A DNA stretch of 64,000 nt from Closterium sp. Naga37s-1 (Eukaryota; Streptophyta; Zygnematophyceae; Desmidiales; Closteriaceae): assembly GCA_947471745.1 (NCBI GenBank), contig CANJKZ010001040.1:85151-149150 (forward strand), written 5' to 3'. The position numbers and the translations under genes were made by a program. Positions 44,159 through 54,700 of this stretch are shown piece by piece. Numbering within the stretch: the first letter of the stretch is position 1; each line of letters begins with the position of its first letter. The notes under the pieces were generated by a model. The model was not told where the DNA came from. It saw nothing but the letters and a program-made list of their open reading frames with translations, and searched no databases.

Positions 44159-47100
44159 ATGGCAGCTGCAATGCGATCGTGCCGCCACGTGCCGTGCGCT
44201 CCGGCCCTTGGGAATGAGCACGAAAAGCGTCGCTTTGGCCATGTCGCCTTTCAGGGTAGGGAGATTGGCGGGAGCAGCACAACGTACTCATATGTCAGAT
44301 GCGTGTATCGAATTGCCCAAATTGACTCAATAGCGGGGACAGAGAGAAGACCAGCAGCTAGTCGACCATTTCGAGTCGTCACCGCGAGGTTACCAGCGGG
44401 TTTTGCGGGGCCTCAGGACGGAAGGCTAGCAGCAAGACCGTCAATTGCGGGGAAGTCGAGATTGGCGGAAACAGCGCGATCTGCTGCTCCTGGCGCGCGA
44501 GTCAAAGCGCACGCCGTGGCATGGCGGAGCGGAGGGGGCGGCGAGGGAAGCGGCGGCAATGACGAAATGGGGAGAGGGGGCGGCGGAGGAAGAGGGGGAG
44601 ATGGAGGCGGAGGAGGAGGGGGAGGTGGGGGAGAGGATAGCGAAGACGGCGGTGGTTGCGGAGGGCAAGGTGGTAACCAGCAGGAACATGGTTACTGGTT
44701 CCTATTGAAGCTGTTTTCTGATTGGTTTAACTCCCTTTTCGACGGCCTCTCTCCTCTATTCCACAAACGCCTGAGCGCCTTATCACTCTCCGTGTTTCTC
44801 CTTACCATGCTTCCGTTGCTCCTCTCCCCGCTCGCGCGCGCGGAATCCGCGCTTCTTCGCCGCCCTGCGCCCTCTCCTGCGGCCGCCGCGCCCGCCGGGG
44901 ACCAAGAGGTGATATGGGAGCTCCACGGTGACAGGTGGCGGCGCCTGATTGGCGGAGACAGCAGCAGCAGCGCGAGCAGCAGCAAGGGGAAGAAGGGCCA
45001 GCTAGTGGTGGAAGTTGAACTGGAAGGCGAGGAAGCTGCTAACGCGTACGAGGAGGAACACGGACGCGTTGTAAAGGGGATCGTTACAAGCACGGGGAAT
45101 GGCAACGGGAAGGCCGCAGGGGGTAGGGTTTTAGCGGGGGAGGAGGATGAGCGGAGCAGAGGGGGGGATATGGTTGCGCGGGTGGTGAGGGGAGTGAAAG
45201 CGGCGGTGGTGAGATGGATGTTACCAGAGGGTTATCCCGATAGTGTGACTCCTGACTATATGGAGTACACAGTGTGGCGCATGCGGCAAACAGTGGCGAG
45301 CGAAATGAACCACGTGCTTACAACGCAGGTGAGAGGCGTTTCTATGTCGCAGGCTCCTTCAATTGAGGTCTGTTTGCTATGTCTAAGAACCTTCCTCTCC
45401 CCTGCCCTCCTCTCTCCGTCCTTTTCCTCACCTGAAGCCCTTTCTTCTCTCTCTTCTCTCAAACGGTCCTTCGTGGTAAAGGACGGGCTGGGCTATGCAG
45501 CCGAGGTCACGCCCTCCCAGTTCAACATGTTGCATCCCTTCCCCCTCGAACGGTCCTTGCATTAATCACGGTGGGTGTTACAAGGAAGGTGCAAACACAA
45601 GCAAGACAAACAACCAGACCACAATTCTACCTGTCACACCTACTCCTTCCCACTCCCGGCCCCCTCTGTCCGACCCTACTGGCCGAATGGGGGCTCAATC
45701 AGCTGGTGGTGCAGCTGTCCCTCGCTAAGAGGGACGATGGGGCCCTGCATGCCGAGCTTGTCCGCTGCCAAGGCCTCGTTGGTCTTGGAGCGGAGGGCAT
45801 TGGCCTGCGCTCTCTGGAGGCAGACACTCCAGCGCTGGCGGTACTCCGTCAGCAGCTTGGCTGCCTCGTATGAGGTAGGTGCTGCGTTGTATCGCAGCTT
45901 GGCCGCTAGCTCCGCGCACTGCCGCAGGTAAGCCATCACCCCCGGGGAAGGATAGCCGTATGTCTCGACTGCAAGGGCGTGGAAGCCCACCCACGCGTTC
46001 CGTCGCGCGTATTTCTCCTCCTTCCTAGCTGCTGCCGCCCTTGCCGCCCACCCTGGAGCCCGACTGCATTCTTCATCCTGGTAGGACACGGGATCAGTCA
46101 CAGTCACGTCACACAACCACACTCTCTCCCTCTCTTTCCTCCCTCTCTTCCCTCTCTCCCTCCCTTTCTCTCTTCCCTCTCTCGCTTCCCTCCCTCTCTT
46201 CCCTCTCTCCCTCCCTTTCTCTCTTCCCTCTCTCGCTTCCCTCCCTCTCTTCCCTCTCTCCCTCCCTTTCTCTCTTCCCTCTCTCGCTTCCCTCCCTCTC
46301 TTCCCTCTCTCCCTCCCTTTCTCTCTTCCCTCTCTCGCTTCCCTCCCTCTCTTCCCTCTCTCCCTCCCTCCCTCTCTTCCCTCTCTCGCTTCCCTCCCTC
46401 TCTTCCCTCTCTCCCTCCTGCAGGCAATGCTGTACGCGGTGGGGCTGGGAAAAGGCGCCATCCCAGCAGCAGCCGCGGTCAACTGGGTGCTGAAAGAATC
46501 CAAAGTCACACTCTCCCAGTTCAACCTGGAACCATTCGTCTCTCCTCCCTCTCTTCCCACTTTCTCTTCCCTCCTCGCCTCTCCAGGCAATGCTGTACGC
46601 GGTGGGGCTGGGCAAGGGCGCCATCCCAGCAGCAGCCGCGGTCAACTGGGTCCTAAAGGACGGGCTGGGCTACGCAGCAAAAGTCACGCTCTCCCAGTTT
46701 GGCCGCCATTTCGACGTCTCCCCCAAGCGCTCGCGCCTCCTCTCCGACCTCGTCGAGAACCTCTCCGCCTCCCTCGAGCTCCTCACCGCCACCTTCCCGC
46801 AGTACTTCGTTCAACTGGCTGCTGCAGCCGGGGCAGGGTTCTCTGCTTCCAGTCTCGTGCAGAGTGCCACGAGAAACCGGTTTTACGCCGGGCTGGCAGG
46901 CAGAAGAAATTTCGCCGAGGTAAGGCAGCACCTTAGGTCGGGCAGGTGAGAGTGCCGATGCGAGCAAGTGGGATTGCCGATGTGGGCAGGTGAGAGGGCC
47001 TGTGAAGGGACATTCCCTCGCTCTGACCTCGTGGAGAATCTCTCCGCCTCCCTCGAGCTCCTCACCGCCACCTTCCCGCAGTACTTCGTTCAACTGGCTG

Positions 47101-50100
47101 CTGCAGCCGGGGCAGGGTTCTCTGCTTCCAGTCTCGTGCAGAGTGCCACGAGAAACCGGTTTTACGCCGGGCTGGCAGGCAGAAGAAATTTCGCCGAGGT
47201 AAGGCAGCACCTTAGGTCGGGCAGGTGAGAGAGTGCCGATGCGAGCAAGTGAGATTGCTGATGTGGGCAGGTGAGAGGGCCTGTGAAGGGACATTCCCTC
47301 GCTCTGACCTCGTGGAGAATCTCTCCGCTTCCCTCGAGCTCCTCACCGCCACCTTCCCGCAGTACTTCGTCCAGCTGGCCGCTGCTGCCGGGGCGGGGTT
47401 CTCTGCTTCCAGCCTCGTGCAGAGTGCCACGAGAAACCGGTTTTACGCCAGGCTGGCAGGCAGAAGAAACTTTGCCAAGGTGAGCATGATATTCTGCCCT
47501 GCTTCGGGCAGGTGAGTGAGAGGGCCTGTGGGGGGACATTCCCTCTCCCTCCCTCCCTCCCTCCCTCGAGCTCCTCACGGCCACTTTCCCGCAGTACTTT
47601 GTGCAACTGGCCGCTGCTGCCGGGGCCGGGTTTTCCGCGTCCAGCCTCGTGCAGAGCGCCACGCGGAACCGATTTTATGCTGGATTGGCGGGCAGAAGAA
47701 ACTTTGCTGAGGTAAGGAGGTGGCTTGCTTCGGGCAGGTGAGAGCTCCGATGTGGGGAGGTGAGACCGTGAGAGGGCCTGTTGGGGGGGCACTCCCTCCT
47801 CCCTCCGCCTCCCTCGAGCTCCTCACCGCCACCTTCCCGCAGTATATCGTCCAGCTGGCCGCTGCGGCCGGAGCGGGGTTTTTCCGCGTCGAGCCTTGTG
47901 CAGAGCGCCACCAGGAACCGGTTTTATGCTGGCCTGGCGGGCAGAAGGAATTTTGCCGAGGTGAGATGATTCTGCCTTGGGTTGGGCAGGTGAGAGTACC
48001 GATGGGGCAGGTGACAGGGCCTGTGGGCGGGCATTCCCTCCCTCTCTCCGCTTCCCTCGAGATCCTCACACTCGCAGTAATTCGTCCAGCTCGCTGCTGC
48101 TGCTGGGGCGGGGTTTTCAGCATCGAGCCTCGTGCAAAGCGCCACGAGGAACCGGTTCTATGCCGGGCTGGCGGGCAGAAGAAATTTCGCCGAGGTGAGA
48201 TTCCGCCTTGATTTGGGCAGGTGAGAGCGCCGATGTGGGCAGGTGAGAGGGCCTGTGCAGGGACATTTCTACGCTTCAACATCGTGGAGAAATTATTCGC
48301 CTCCATCCCTGGAGCTCCTCACAGCCACCTTCCCGCAGTACTTCGTCCAGCTGGCTGCTACTGCCGGGGCGGGGTTTTCTGCTTCCAGTCTCGTGCAGAG
48401 CGCTACCAGGAACCGGTTTTACGCCAGGCTGATGGGCAGAAGAAACTTCCTGAGGTGAACATGAGATTCTGCCCTGCTTCGGGCAGGTGAGAGGGCCTGT
48501 GAAGGAGCATTTCCCCCCTGCCTCTCCGCCTCCCTCGAGCTCCTCACAGCCACCTTCCCGCAGTACTTCGTGCAGCTGGTCGCTGCTGCTGGGGCGGGGT
48601 TTTTGGCTTCCAGTCTCGTGCAGAGCGCCACCAGGAACCGGTTCTACGCCGGGCTGGCGGGCAGAAGAAACTTTGCCGAGGTAAGGAAGTGCCGTGCCTT
48701 GCTTAGGGAAGGTGAGGGCTCCGATGTGGGGAGGTGAGACCGTGGAGGGCCTGTTGGGGGGCACTCCCTCCTCCCTCCGCCTCCCTCGAGCTCGTCACAG
48801 CCACCTTCCCGCAGTATTTCGTCCAGCTGGCGGCTGCTGCCGGGGCGGAGTTTTCTGCTTCCAGTCTTGTTCAGAGTGCCACGAGGAACCGGTTTTACGC
48901 TGGATTGGCGGGCAGAAGAAATTTTGCCAAGGTGAGATTCCTCCCTGCTTCGGGCAGGTGAGAGAGCCTTTGCTCAGCGTTTCAAGCGCCTGTTCTGTTG
49001 GGATGCGATGTCTGAAGTGCAAGTGGAGAGCCAGGGAGGTGGCTGTAAGGAGCTAGAGGGATACATTTTCTCCCTTGAGCTCCTCACAGCCACTTCCCCG
49101 CAGTATTTCGTCCAGCTGGCGGAGCAGAAGAAATTTCGCCGAGGTGAGAGTGACTGGTTGAACTTTTGGTATTGGATTGGTCTGGGCGTTTTGAAAATGG
49201 TGCAAAAGAGACCAGAAATAGCCCTTGGGATTGCCAGGTCCGCAAGCACTGCTATGGCGCTGCATGTGCTTGACTGCCTTGACTTTTGAGTCTAATAAAA
49301 AGTCACGTCTGTGTTCATCCACTCCTGTGACCAAATCTTGTGCCCTCCGACTTCTTTTCCCCCAGTTTCATCCACTCTTCTGACCAGCTCGGGTGACACA
49401 CCTGCTGCTGTCTGATCCGTGTATCTAACTTCATTCACTCTCTGCTCCTCCCCTTCCTCTCCCCCCAGGTGCTAGCACGCGCAGAGGCACAGGGCATGGT
49501 GAGCAAGACATTGGGGATGGCACTAGGCATCGCCATCGCTCCACACGTGGGCAACCGGGGCCCTCTACTCTGGGCGACTCATGGCCTGCTGTCCGCCGCG
49601 CACCTGTTCTGCAACTACCGCTCGTACAAGGCTGTACAACTCAGGACACTCAACCCCTTCAGAGCAGGTGAGCAGCAAGAAAGGCCAGGGCACTCGGGCA
49701 CTTGCTGCTCGGCACCAGTGACCTGTAACCACCTGAATCGACCATATCTCCTTAACATGTGTGCCTCGAAGCAGCTTCCTCCAATGCTCTGCCCTCTTTT
49801 GTCCCTCCTGTGCTCTCTTCTCTTCTCCCCTTGGTACTTTCCCCAGATATTGTCCTGGCAGAGTATGTGACCAATGGCAGGGTGCCAGGTGTCATTGACG
49901 TCAACTCACAGGAGCCCATTCTGCCGCCCCTCAAATCGATATTTTCGCCCAAGGTAACTGTCTGGATGTGGTGCGTGTTTGGTGCATGTGTGGTGCGTGT
50001 GTGGTGCGTGTGTGGTGCGTGTGTGGTGCGTGTGTGGTGCATGTCTGGTGGATGTGTGGTGCATGTGTGTGCATGTGTGGTACTTGTGTGGTGGATGTGT

Positions 50101-51723
50101 GGTGCATGTGTGGTGGATGTGTGGTGCATGTGTGGTGCATGCGCGTGCGTGCCTTATATTTGTGTTACATGCGCGTTACATGTCTTGTATGTGTGCCATG
50201 CAAGTGGGTGTCCTGCTTGGTATGTCACCTTCCGCCTATCACCCCTCTCCTTCCCTCTCCTTTCCATCCCTTCCCCTTCCTCGGGCGTCTCCCCCACCCC
50301 TCCCCGGCACGGGTAGCGAGAATTGGATCGAGTTTGGGGTGCCCTTGGCAGCAGTGGCGCACACAGAGAGACGTCTCAACCCGCACCTTCTCCCCATTTC
50401 CTCTCCGTTCCCTTCTACTCCAATGTTTGGGGAGTCTAAAATATTGCCCCACTTCGTCTCCGTTCCCCTTTTCTCTCCACTATGCAGGACAATCCACCAC
50501 CAGCGCCTGGGACAGGGAGCGAGAACTGGATCGAGTTTGGAGTGCCTTTGGCCGCAGTGGCGCACACAGAGCGGGAGGCAGAGACCATGGCTGATATATT
50601 CCGAGGAGAGAAGTATTTGCTTGGGCGGGACGAGCGAACTGGACAGATGCAGGTGCGTGCCTTGAGTGTGATTGTGGTTGGGTGTGAGAACAAGGGAGAG
50701 GGTGTGTGGCGCACACAGAGCAGGAGGCCGAGACTATGGCGGGGATATTCCGAGGAGAGAAGTACGTGCTGGGAAGGGATAAGAGAACGGGGCAGATGCG
50801 GGTGGGTGCCTGCCATGTGTGTGTAAGGGTTGGGTGGGCATTAGGGGAAGAACAAGGGGAATTCCTTCCAGGCAGCCCTACAAGCCGCCTACCTCCGCAC
50901 ACTCTCTCCACACTCCCTCTGTCCCGCCATCCACTCTCTCGCCCTCAAGCGCGCACCCACATCCAAGCCCGCGCAGCCGAGTTTTGCCGCCTTAAAAAAC
51001 TAGAGGTGCTGCATGCTCTCCTCTTCCTCTTAACACTTTGCCTTCCCTCTCACCCCTGTCAACGCATCCCCAGGTTGTCTTGAAGGAAGGAGCACTCCCT
51101 CGGGATTTCCTCAGAGCAGCCCTGCAAGCTGCCTACCACTAAATGCCATCCTCCTCTGCCCACCGACATGCCTCCTCACCCCTCGCACCCACCATCCAGG
51201 TTGTGTTGAAGGAAGGAGCTCTCCCAAGGGACTTCCTCCGAGCAGCCCTGCAAGCCGCCTACCTCCGCACCGCACGCACACTCGCTTCACACTTCAACTG
51301 CCCCACTGCAAGCTGCCTGCCTTTCAATTCTCACCTCTTCCTCTAAATGCCATTCCATGCCTTTTCACCCCGGGGACCCTGTCACTAACCACCAGGTTGT
51401 GTTGAAGGAAGGAGCTCTCCCAAGGGACTTCCTCCGAGCAGCCCTCCAAGCCGCCTACCTGCGCACGCTCGCCCCCACACTCCCTCTGCCCCACAACCCA
51501 CTCTCTCGCCCCTCAAGCGCGCACCCACGTCCAAGCCCGCGCAGCTGAGTTCGCCTCGTTTGGGAAACTAGAGGTGCTGCATGCTTCATATAACCGCATG
51601 GCGGGGGGGTTTGACGGGTTGTGTGAGGAGCTGAGAGCGAGTGGGTGGCGCTGCGATGATGGCTTGCTGGCGCGGCCGGGGGATTGGCGACTGCTGCTGG
51701 AATCAGCTGATAAGAGCAAGTGA
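44159..51723 (+). CDS. RUS/DUF647 family protein, spliced, with tandemly repeated exons
   Basis: Exon 1 (44159-45328) encodes a long Gly-rich N-terminus, a hydrophobic segment ([20 protein letters not shown]) that may be part of plastid targeting, and [20 protein letters not shown]. Exon 2 (46587-46919) reads [20 protein letters not shown] ... [14 protein letters not shown]. Exon 3 (49469-49667) reads [20 protein letters not shown] and [15 protein letters not shown]. Exon 4 (49847-49953) reads [20 protein letters not shown]. Exon 5 (50488-50652) reads [36 protein letters not shown] exon (about 51396) and a last exon ending [20 protein letters not shown]...K follow. Phases of exons 1-5 agree; the last joins are uncertain. 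The order matches RUS proteins, which in plants act in plastids (UV-B and auxin-related phenotypes). Which RUS paralogue this is remains unresolved. Most internal exons have duplicate copies. Confidence 0.85.
45470..45550 (+). repeat. Partial copy of RUS exon 2 (fragment 1)
   Basis: AAAGGACGGGCTGGGCTATGCAGCC ... TCCCAGTTCAAC repeats the middle of exon 2 (KDGLGYAA...SQF). Flanked by AACGGTCCTT on both sides. Confidence 0.8.
45676..46079 (-). mobile_element. LINE-type reverse transcriptase C-terminal remnant in RUS intron 1
   Basis: A well-behaved reverse-strand reading ([19 protein letters not shown] ... [20 protein letters not shown] ... [18 protein letters not shown] ... LIEPPFGQ, stop 45676). 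The pattern of Lys/Arg-Tyr, F-x-ALAVETYG and RxSVxLQRxNA resembles the extreme C-terminus of non-LTR retrotransposon ORF2 proteins in plants and oomycetes. Only this end is present, as expected for a 5'-truncated LINE insertion. It could instead be a nested gene exon, since CCTACCAG just upstream looks like an acceptor. Confidence 0.5.
46112..46423 (+). repeat. All-pyrimidine ~52-bp minisatellite before the RUS exon 2 copies
   Basis: Five or so copies of a ~52-bp unit consisting only of C and T apart from one G per unit (CTCTCGCTTCCCTCCCTCTC...). It ends at CTCCTGCAG, the acceptor of the first exon 2 copy (46424), so it forms an unusually long polypyrimidine tract. The mirror-like TC content could favour triplex DNA. 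Confidence 0.88.
46424..46586 (+). repeat. Truncated upstream copy of RUS exon 2
   Basis: Acceptor TGCAG, then GCAATGCTGTACGCGGTGGG through GTCAACTGGGTGCTGAAAG, joining directly to ...TCACACTCTCCCAGTTCAAC with the middle lost, then a CT-rich stretch and CTCCAG before the full exon at 46587. It is a decoy-like copy: a good 3' splice site with an incomplete exon. Confidence 0.85.
46803..49143 (+). repeat. Ten-copy tandem array of a 117-bp RUS exon segment
   Basis: The segment TACTTCGT...GCCGAG is preceded by CCCGCAG or CTCGCAG and followed by GTAAGG/GTGAG in every copy. Copies: 46803-46919 (within exon 2), 47082-47198, 47363-47479, 47595-47711, 47843-47960, 48078-48194, 48339-48454, 48564-48680, 48815-48931 and 49104-49143. 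Six are intact 39-codon units (1-4, 8, 9). Copy 5 has an extra T, copy 6 starts with TAA, copy 7 lacks one base, and copy 10 has an internal deletion. Copies 1 and 2 are identical. The segment starts and ends at phase 0, so any number could be included without a frameshift. Spacers share GGGCAGGTGAGAG and parts of the upstream coding sequence. Confidence 0.93.
49970..50165 (+). repeat. GTGTGGTGCAT minisatellite in RUS intron 4
   Basis: Imperfect GTGTGGTGCGT/GTGTGGTGCAT/GTGTGGTGGAT units right after the donor at 49954. Frames through it give Cys/Val-rich peptides that I do not regard as coding. Confidence 0.85.
50305..50377 (+). repeat. Truncated upstream copy of RUS exon 5 ending at a palindrome
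   Basis: GGCACGGGTAGCGAGAATTG through GCACACAGAGA repeats the 5' half of exon 5 ([21 protein letters not shown]). It ends at AGAGACGTCTCAA, whose core GAGACGTCTC (50368-50377) is a perfect palindrome of the family seen in the other two spliced genes. Confidence 0.85.
50700..50815 (+). repeat. Downstream copy of the 3' part of RUS exon 5
   Basis: GTGGCGCACACAGAGCAGGAG through GGGGCAGATGCGG repeats exon 5 from [12 protein letters not shown] to TGQM and keeps a GTGGGT donor-like end. Confidence 0.85.
50865..51465 (+). repeat. Four copies of the RUS VVLKEG exon
   Basis: Full-length starts after AG at 51074, 51200 and 51396 (GTTGTSTTGAAGGAAGGAGC), plus a partial copy near 50873 (CAGCCCTACAAGCCGCCTAC). 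The copy near 51074 changes the codons after AAY, to a stop near 51140. Which copy is used cannot be told from sequence. Confidence 0.82.
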
Positions 51724-52500
51724 GGGATGGGAGTGCAGCTGAGTTTGCTTCTTTCGGGAAGCTAGAGATGCTGCATGCTTCCTATGACCGCATGGCGGGA
51801 GGGTTTGACGGGTTGTGTGAGGCGTTGAGGGCGAGTGGGTGGAGCTGTGACGATGGCTTGCTGGCGCGGCCGGGGGATTGGCGACTGCTGCTGACGGCAG
51901 ACAAGGGGAAATGAGGGATGGTTGGGAGTGCAGCAGCGTTTGCATTGGTGGGGAAGCCAGTTGGAGTTGCCGCATGTGTCATATCACTGCATGGCAGGAG
52001 GGTTTGACGTGCTGTGTGAGGCGCTGAGAGTCTGTGGTTGGCGCTGTGATGATGGCTTGCTGGCGCGGCCGGGGGACTGGCGGCTGCTGGTGTCAGCGGA
52101 TAAGGGGAAGTGAGGGATGGGTGGGAGTGCAGCAGTGTTCTCCTTGTGCGGGTGGGTGCTGTGCTGCACGCTTATGACCTCGTGGCAGGGGGGGGTTGAA
52201 CTTTGAAGGGCTAGGAGATGCATTTCCTCAGTACGGCACTGAGGGCCAGCAGGTGGCACTGCGACGATGACTTGCTGGCCTAACCAGGGGATTGGCGGAT
52301 GCTGGTGTCTGTGGATTAGGGGAAATGATGGTTGGGAGAGCAGTAGCAGGTGAATCGTTTGGGAAACTCGGGGTGGTGGTGCGTCAACGATTAGTGAGTG
52401 CTGACATCATCAGGAGATGATGAGAAATGAGGGATTGGGGGAGCAGCAGTGTTTGCATCGGCTAGGAAGCTAGAGATGATGCATGCACACGTGTGTGATG
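51560..52500 (+). repeat. Five decaying copies of the RUS last exon
   Basis: Copies end in stop codons at 51721, 51912 and 52111 (each ...[11 protein letters not shown]...K then TGA), followed by clearly degenerate copies near 52130-52321 and 52335-52470. Each is preceded by an AG dinucleotide (GTGCAG or GAGCAG). Similarity falls with distance from the first copy. Confidence 0.85.
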
Positions 52501-52784
52501 GTGGGAGACATGACATTTTCATTTCTTTTTAGGAGATTCTAAAATGGAGTTAAGGGTAGAAAAGAAACTTATGCAACATAGCTTGAATATTGGAGAATTT
52601 GAAATACGCAGTTGGCACAGCAGATCAGATAGGTAAGGATAAGCAAAGATATGAGGTGCATGATGCTAGGAGACACAGGGCCTCTGGTGCAGTGGTTGAT
52701 GCAACAAAACACTGAGTTCCTAGGTCTGTTGTTCTCCACCTCCAGAAGCAAGACAAGGCTTGGTGCATTAGTAGCATGTGGAGA

Positions 52785-52855
52785 TGCAGGAGATGCAGGA
52801 GATGCAGGAGATGCAGGAGATGCAGGAGATGCAGGAGATGCAGGAGATGGCGCTG
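52785..52855. repeat. 9-bp repeat GATGCAGGA
   Basis: Eight tandem copies near the 3' end of the transporter gene; reverse-strand reading is a Leu-His-Leu repeat. Confidence 0.9.
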
Positions 52856-52914
52856 ATGCAGCGGGTGGGGCGGTAGTTCATGCTGATGCAGTGGGTGGGG
52901 CGGCAGATGGTGCT

Positions 52915-53240
52915 GAGCAGGCAGTGCAGCAGGTGGTTCAGGGATGAACTGGTTGCGGTTGGGGATGGAGATGGCAGCATCGATGTTGTTCAGCAGGCCT
53001 CTGTGGCGGCCCAGCAGCATCACCAGCACCAGCACCAGCACCAGCACCAGCACCAGCACCATCACCAGCACCAGGTGCAACAGCTACAGCAGTGGCAGCA
53101 GGGGCAGCAGATACAAGAGATGCAGCAGGCGGTGCAGCAGGCAGTGCAGGTTCGGGAATGAACTGGTTGCGGTTGGGGATGGAGATGGCAGCGTCGATGT
53201 TGTCAGGCAGACCTCTGTGCCGGCCAGCAGCATCACCAGC
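52915..53240 (-). repeat. Two copies of the transporter's C-terminal exon
   Basis: 53235-53150 and 53010-52925 both encode GL-x-NNIDAAISIPNRNQF (or PDN). The downstream copy is in frame with a preceding Val/Leu run coded by a GCACCA/CCAGCA-type repeat (53015-53075); the upstream copy has a shift before the motif. Confidence 0.85.
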
Positions 53241-53859
53241 ACGAGAACCAGCTTGGACCAAGGACTCCAAACGCCTGAAAGGTGCGATACGGGGAAGGAA
53301 GAGAAGCACGATTTGGTTCAGAAGCAGAAGACCCAGCAGCAGCATCAGCGGCAGCGGCGGCAGCAGCAGCAGCAGCGGTGCCAACAGCAGCACATGCATC
53401 TCTCCATGAGTGCTCAAAATTCAACCTTTAAACACGACTTTTGGATTGACCAAGAAATCAGATTTAGCTGAATCACTGATATGCAACACAAGCACATCTT
53501 TATGAATGTTCATCATTTAAACAGTACAACAATTCATCCCCCCTATGATCTCCACACCTGCCACTGGCCACCTCCCAAAAGCAACGACAAGCAGGCGTGT
53601 GCTCTGAAATTAACAGAAAGGCTGACCAGACAGGGCCCTTCTTAACCTTGCAACCTGGCAGATCCGAGGTTGCAGCAGAGGAGCCATTCTGAAGTTCTAA
53701 AAAGGGGCGCACCAAATACGAGACTATGGGAAATTATAGAAACGGAAGCAGCAGAGGAGCCACTCTAGGACGCTAAAAGAAGAAGAAGAAGAAATAAATA
53801 AAAACCGCGCACCAGAGAAGCTATACGGAGGAGTGACACAGTCAGGACCAGCTTCAGGC

Positions 53860-54245
53860 GGACAGGTGTAGCCCAAGGAAAGGCCCACGTTGCCATATCC
53901 ACTGCGGGAGAAAAACAAGTGCAAAGGTAAAGGTATGGCGTGTCAGCATTGGGAGGCCCACATTGCTGTATCCACTGCCAGAAAAGAACACATGCGAGGA
54001 TGGGTATGTTGGGAGATCTTCAGACATAGTCACCAGAGAGCAGCTGTGCCCAGGCAAAGGTTACTGCTAAGCCATGACAACAATGGAAAAGGTTCCCATT
54101 CGCACGTCCACTGTGAGCCCAAACATATGAACGATTTTCGAGAAATTCTAGAAAAATCGCTCACAAGAAGAGCAGCAGTGCGCAGGCAACCACTATTTCT
54201 AAGCCATGTCGAAAATGGAAGAGGTTTTTGGCCACTGCAAGCCCA
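53860..54245 (-). repeat. Full exon and three decoy starts of the fourth pore-loop exon
   Basis: In gene direction, CAG-TGGCCAAAAACC (near 54230), CAG-TGGACGTGCGAATGG (near 54110), CAG-TGGATACAGCAATGTGG (near 53980) and finally the functional CAG-TGGATATGGCAACGTGG (53901) follow one another. The first three resemble the acceptor plus the first ~20 bases of the exon and then diverge. Confidence 0.75.
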
Positions 54246-54649
54246 AGCATACGCAAGGATAGATGGAGGGGCCTCAAGAAAAGCACCCGAGGAGACCGGT
54301 TTTGAGGCGCCTAAAAACAGAAAAACACCTGATGAGCAAGACAGGTTTTGCCGCACGCACCCCTCGCGACGAGTCAAAGAAAGCTTGAACATGAAGGACC
54401 ATGCGATCTGATGGCGCTGATTGGCTGCTGAACAAGGGTTTCACTTTTGAGAATTTCTCAAAAGGTTTGACCACAGCATGCATGGATGGATGTGCACATA
54501 CATGGCTGATGAGCACGATATCGCCGATATCGCTGCACACACAGCTGAGAATGCGCATAGAATCAGCACCTGATGAAGCGCCTAAAATAAAGCACCTGAT
54601 GAGCTCGAAGGCGATGCTGAAGATGTTGAAGTTGGAGATGCCGCTGGGA

Positions 54650-54669
54650 CTTTTGAGTCAAATCAAAAG
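54650..54669. repeat. Junction palindrome, degenerate (CTTTTGAGTCAAATCAAAAG)
   Basis: 20 bp with one mismatched pair near the centre, directly beside the truncated end of the third NFNIFNIAFELI copy. Confidence 0.8.
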
Positions 54670-54676
54670 GTGACTT

Positions 54677-54700
54677 GACTTTTGAGTCGACTCAAAAGTC
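54677..54700. repeat. Junction palindrome, perfect over 24 bp
   Basis: Core CTTTTGAGTCGACTCAAAAG with GA and TC extending the symmetry on the two sides. The most perfect member of the family, between the second and third copies of the NFNIFNIAFELI exon. Confidence 0.95.

Noticed and set aside
49970-50170. Cys/Val-rich small protein frame
   Set aside because: Product of the GTGTGGTGCAT repeat in a RUS intron.
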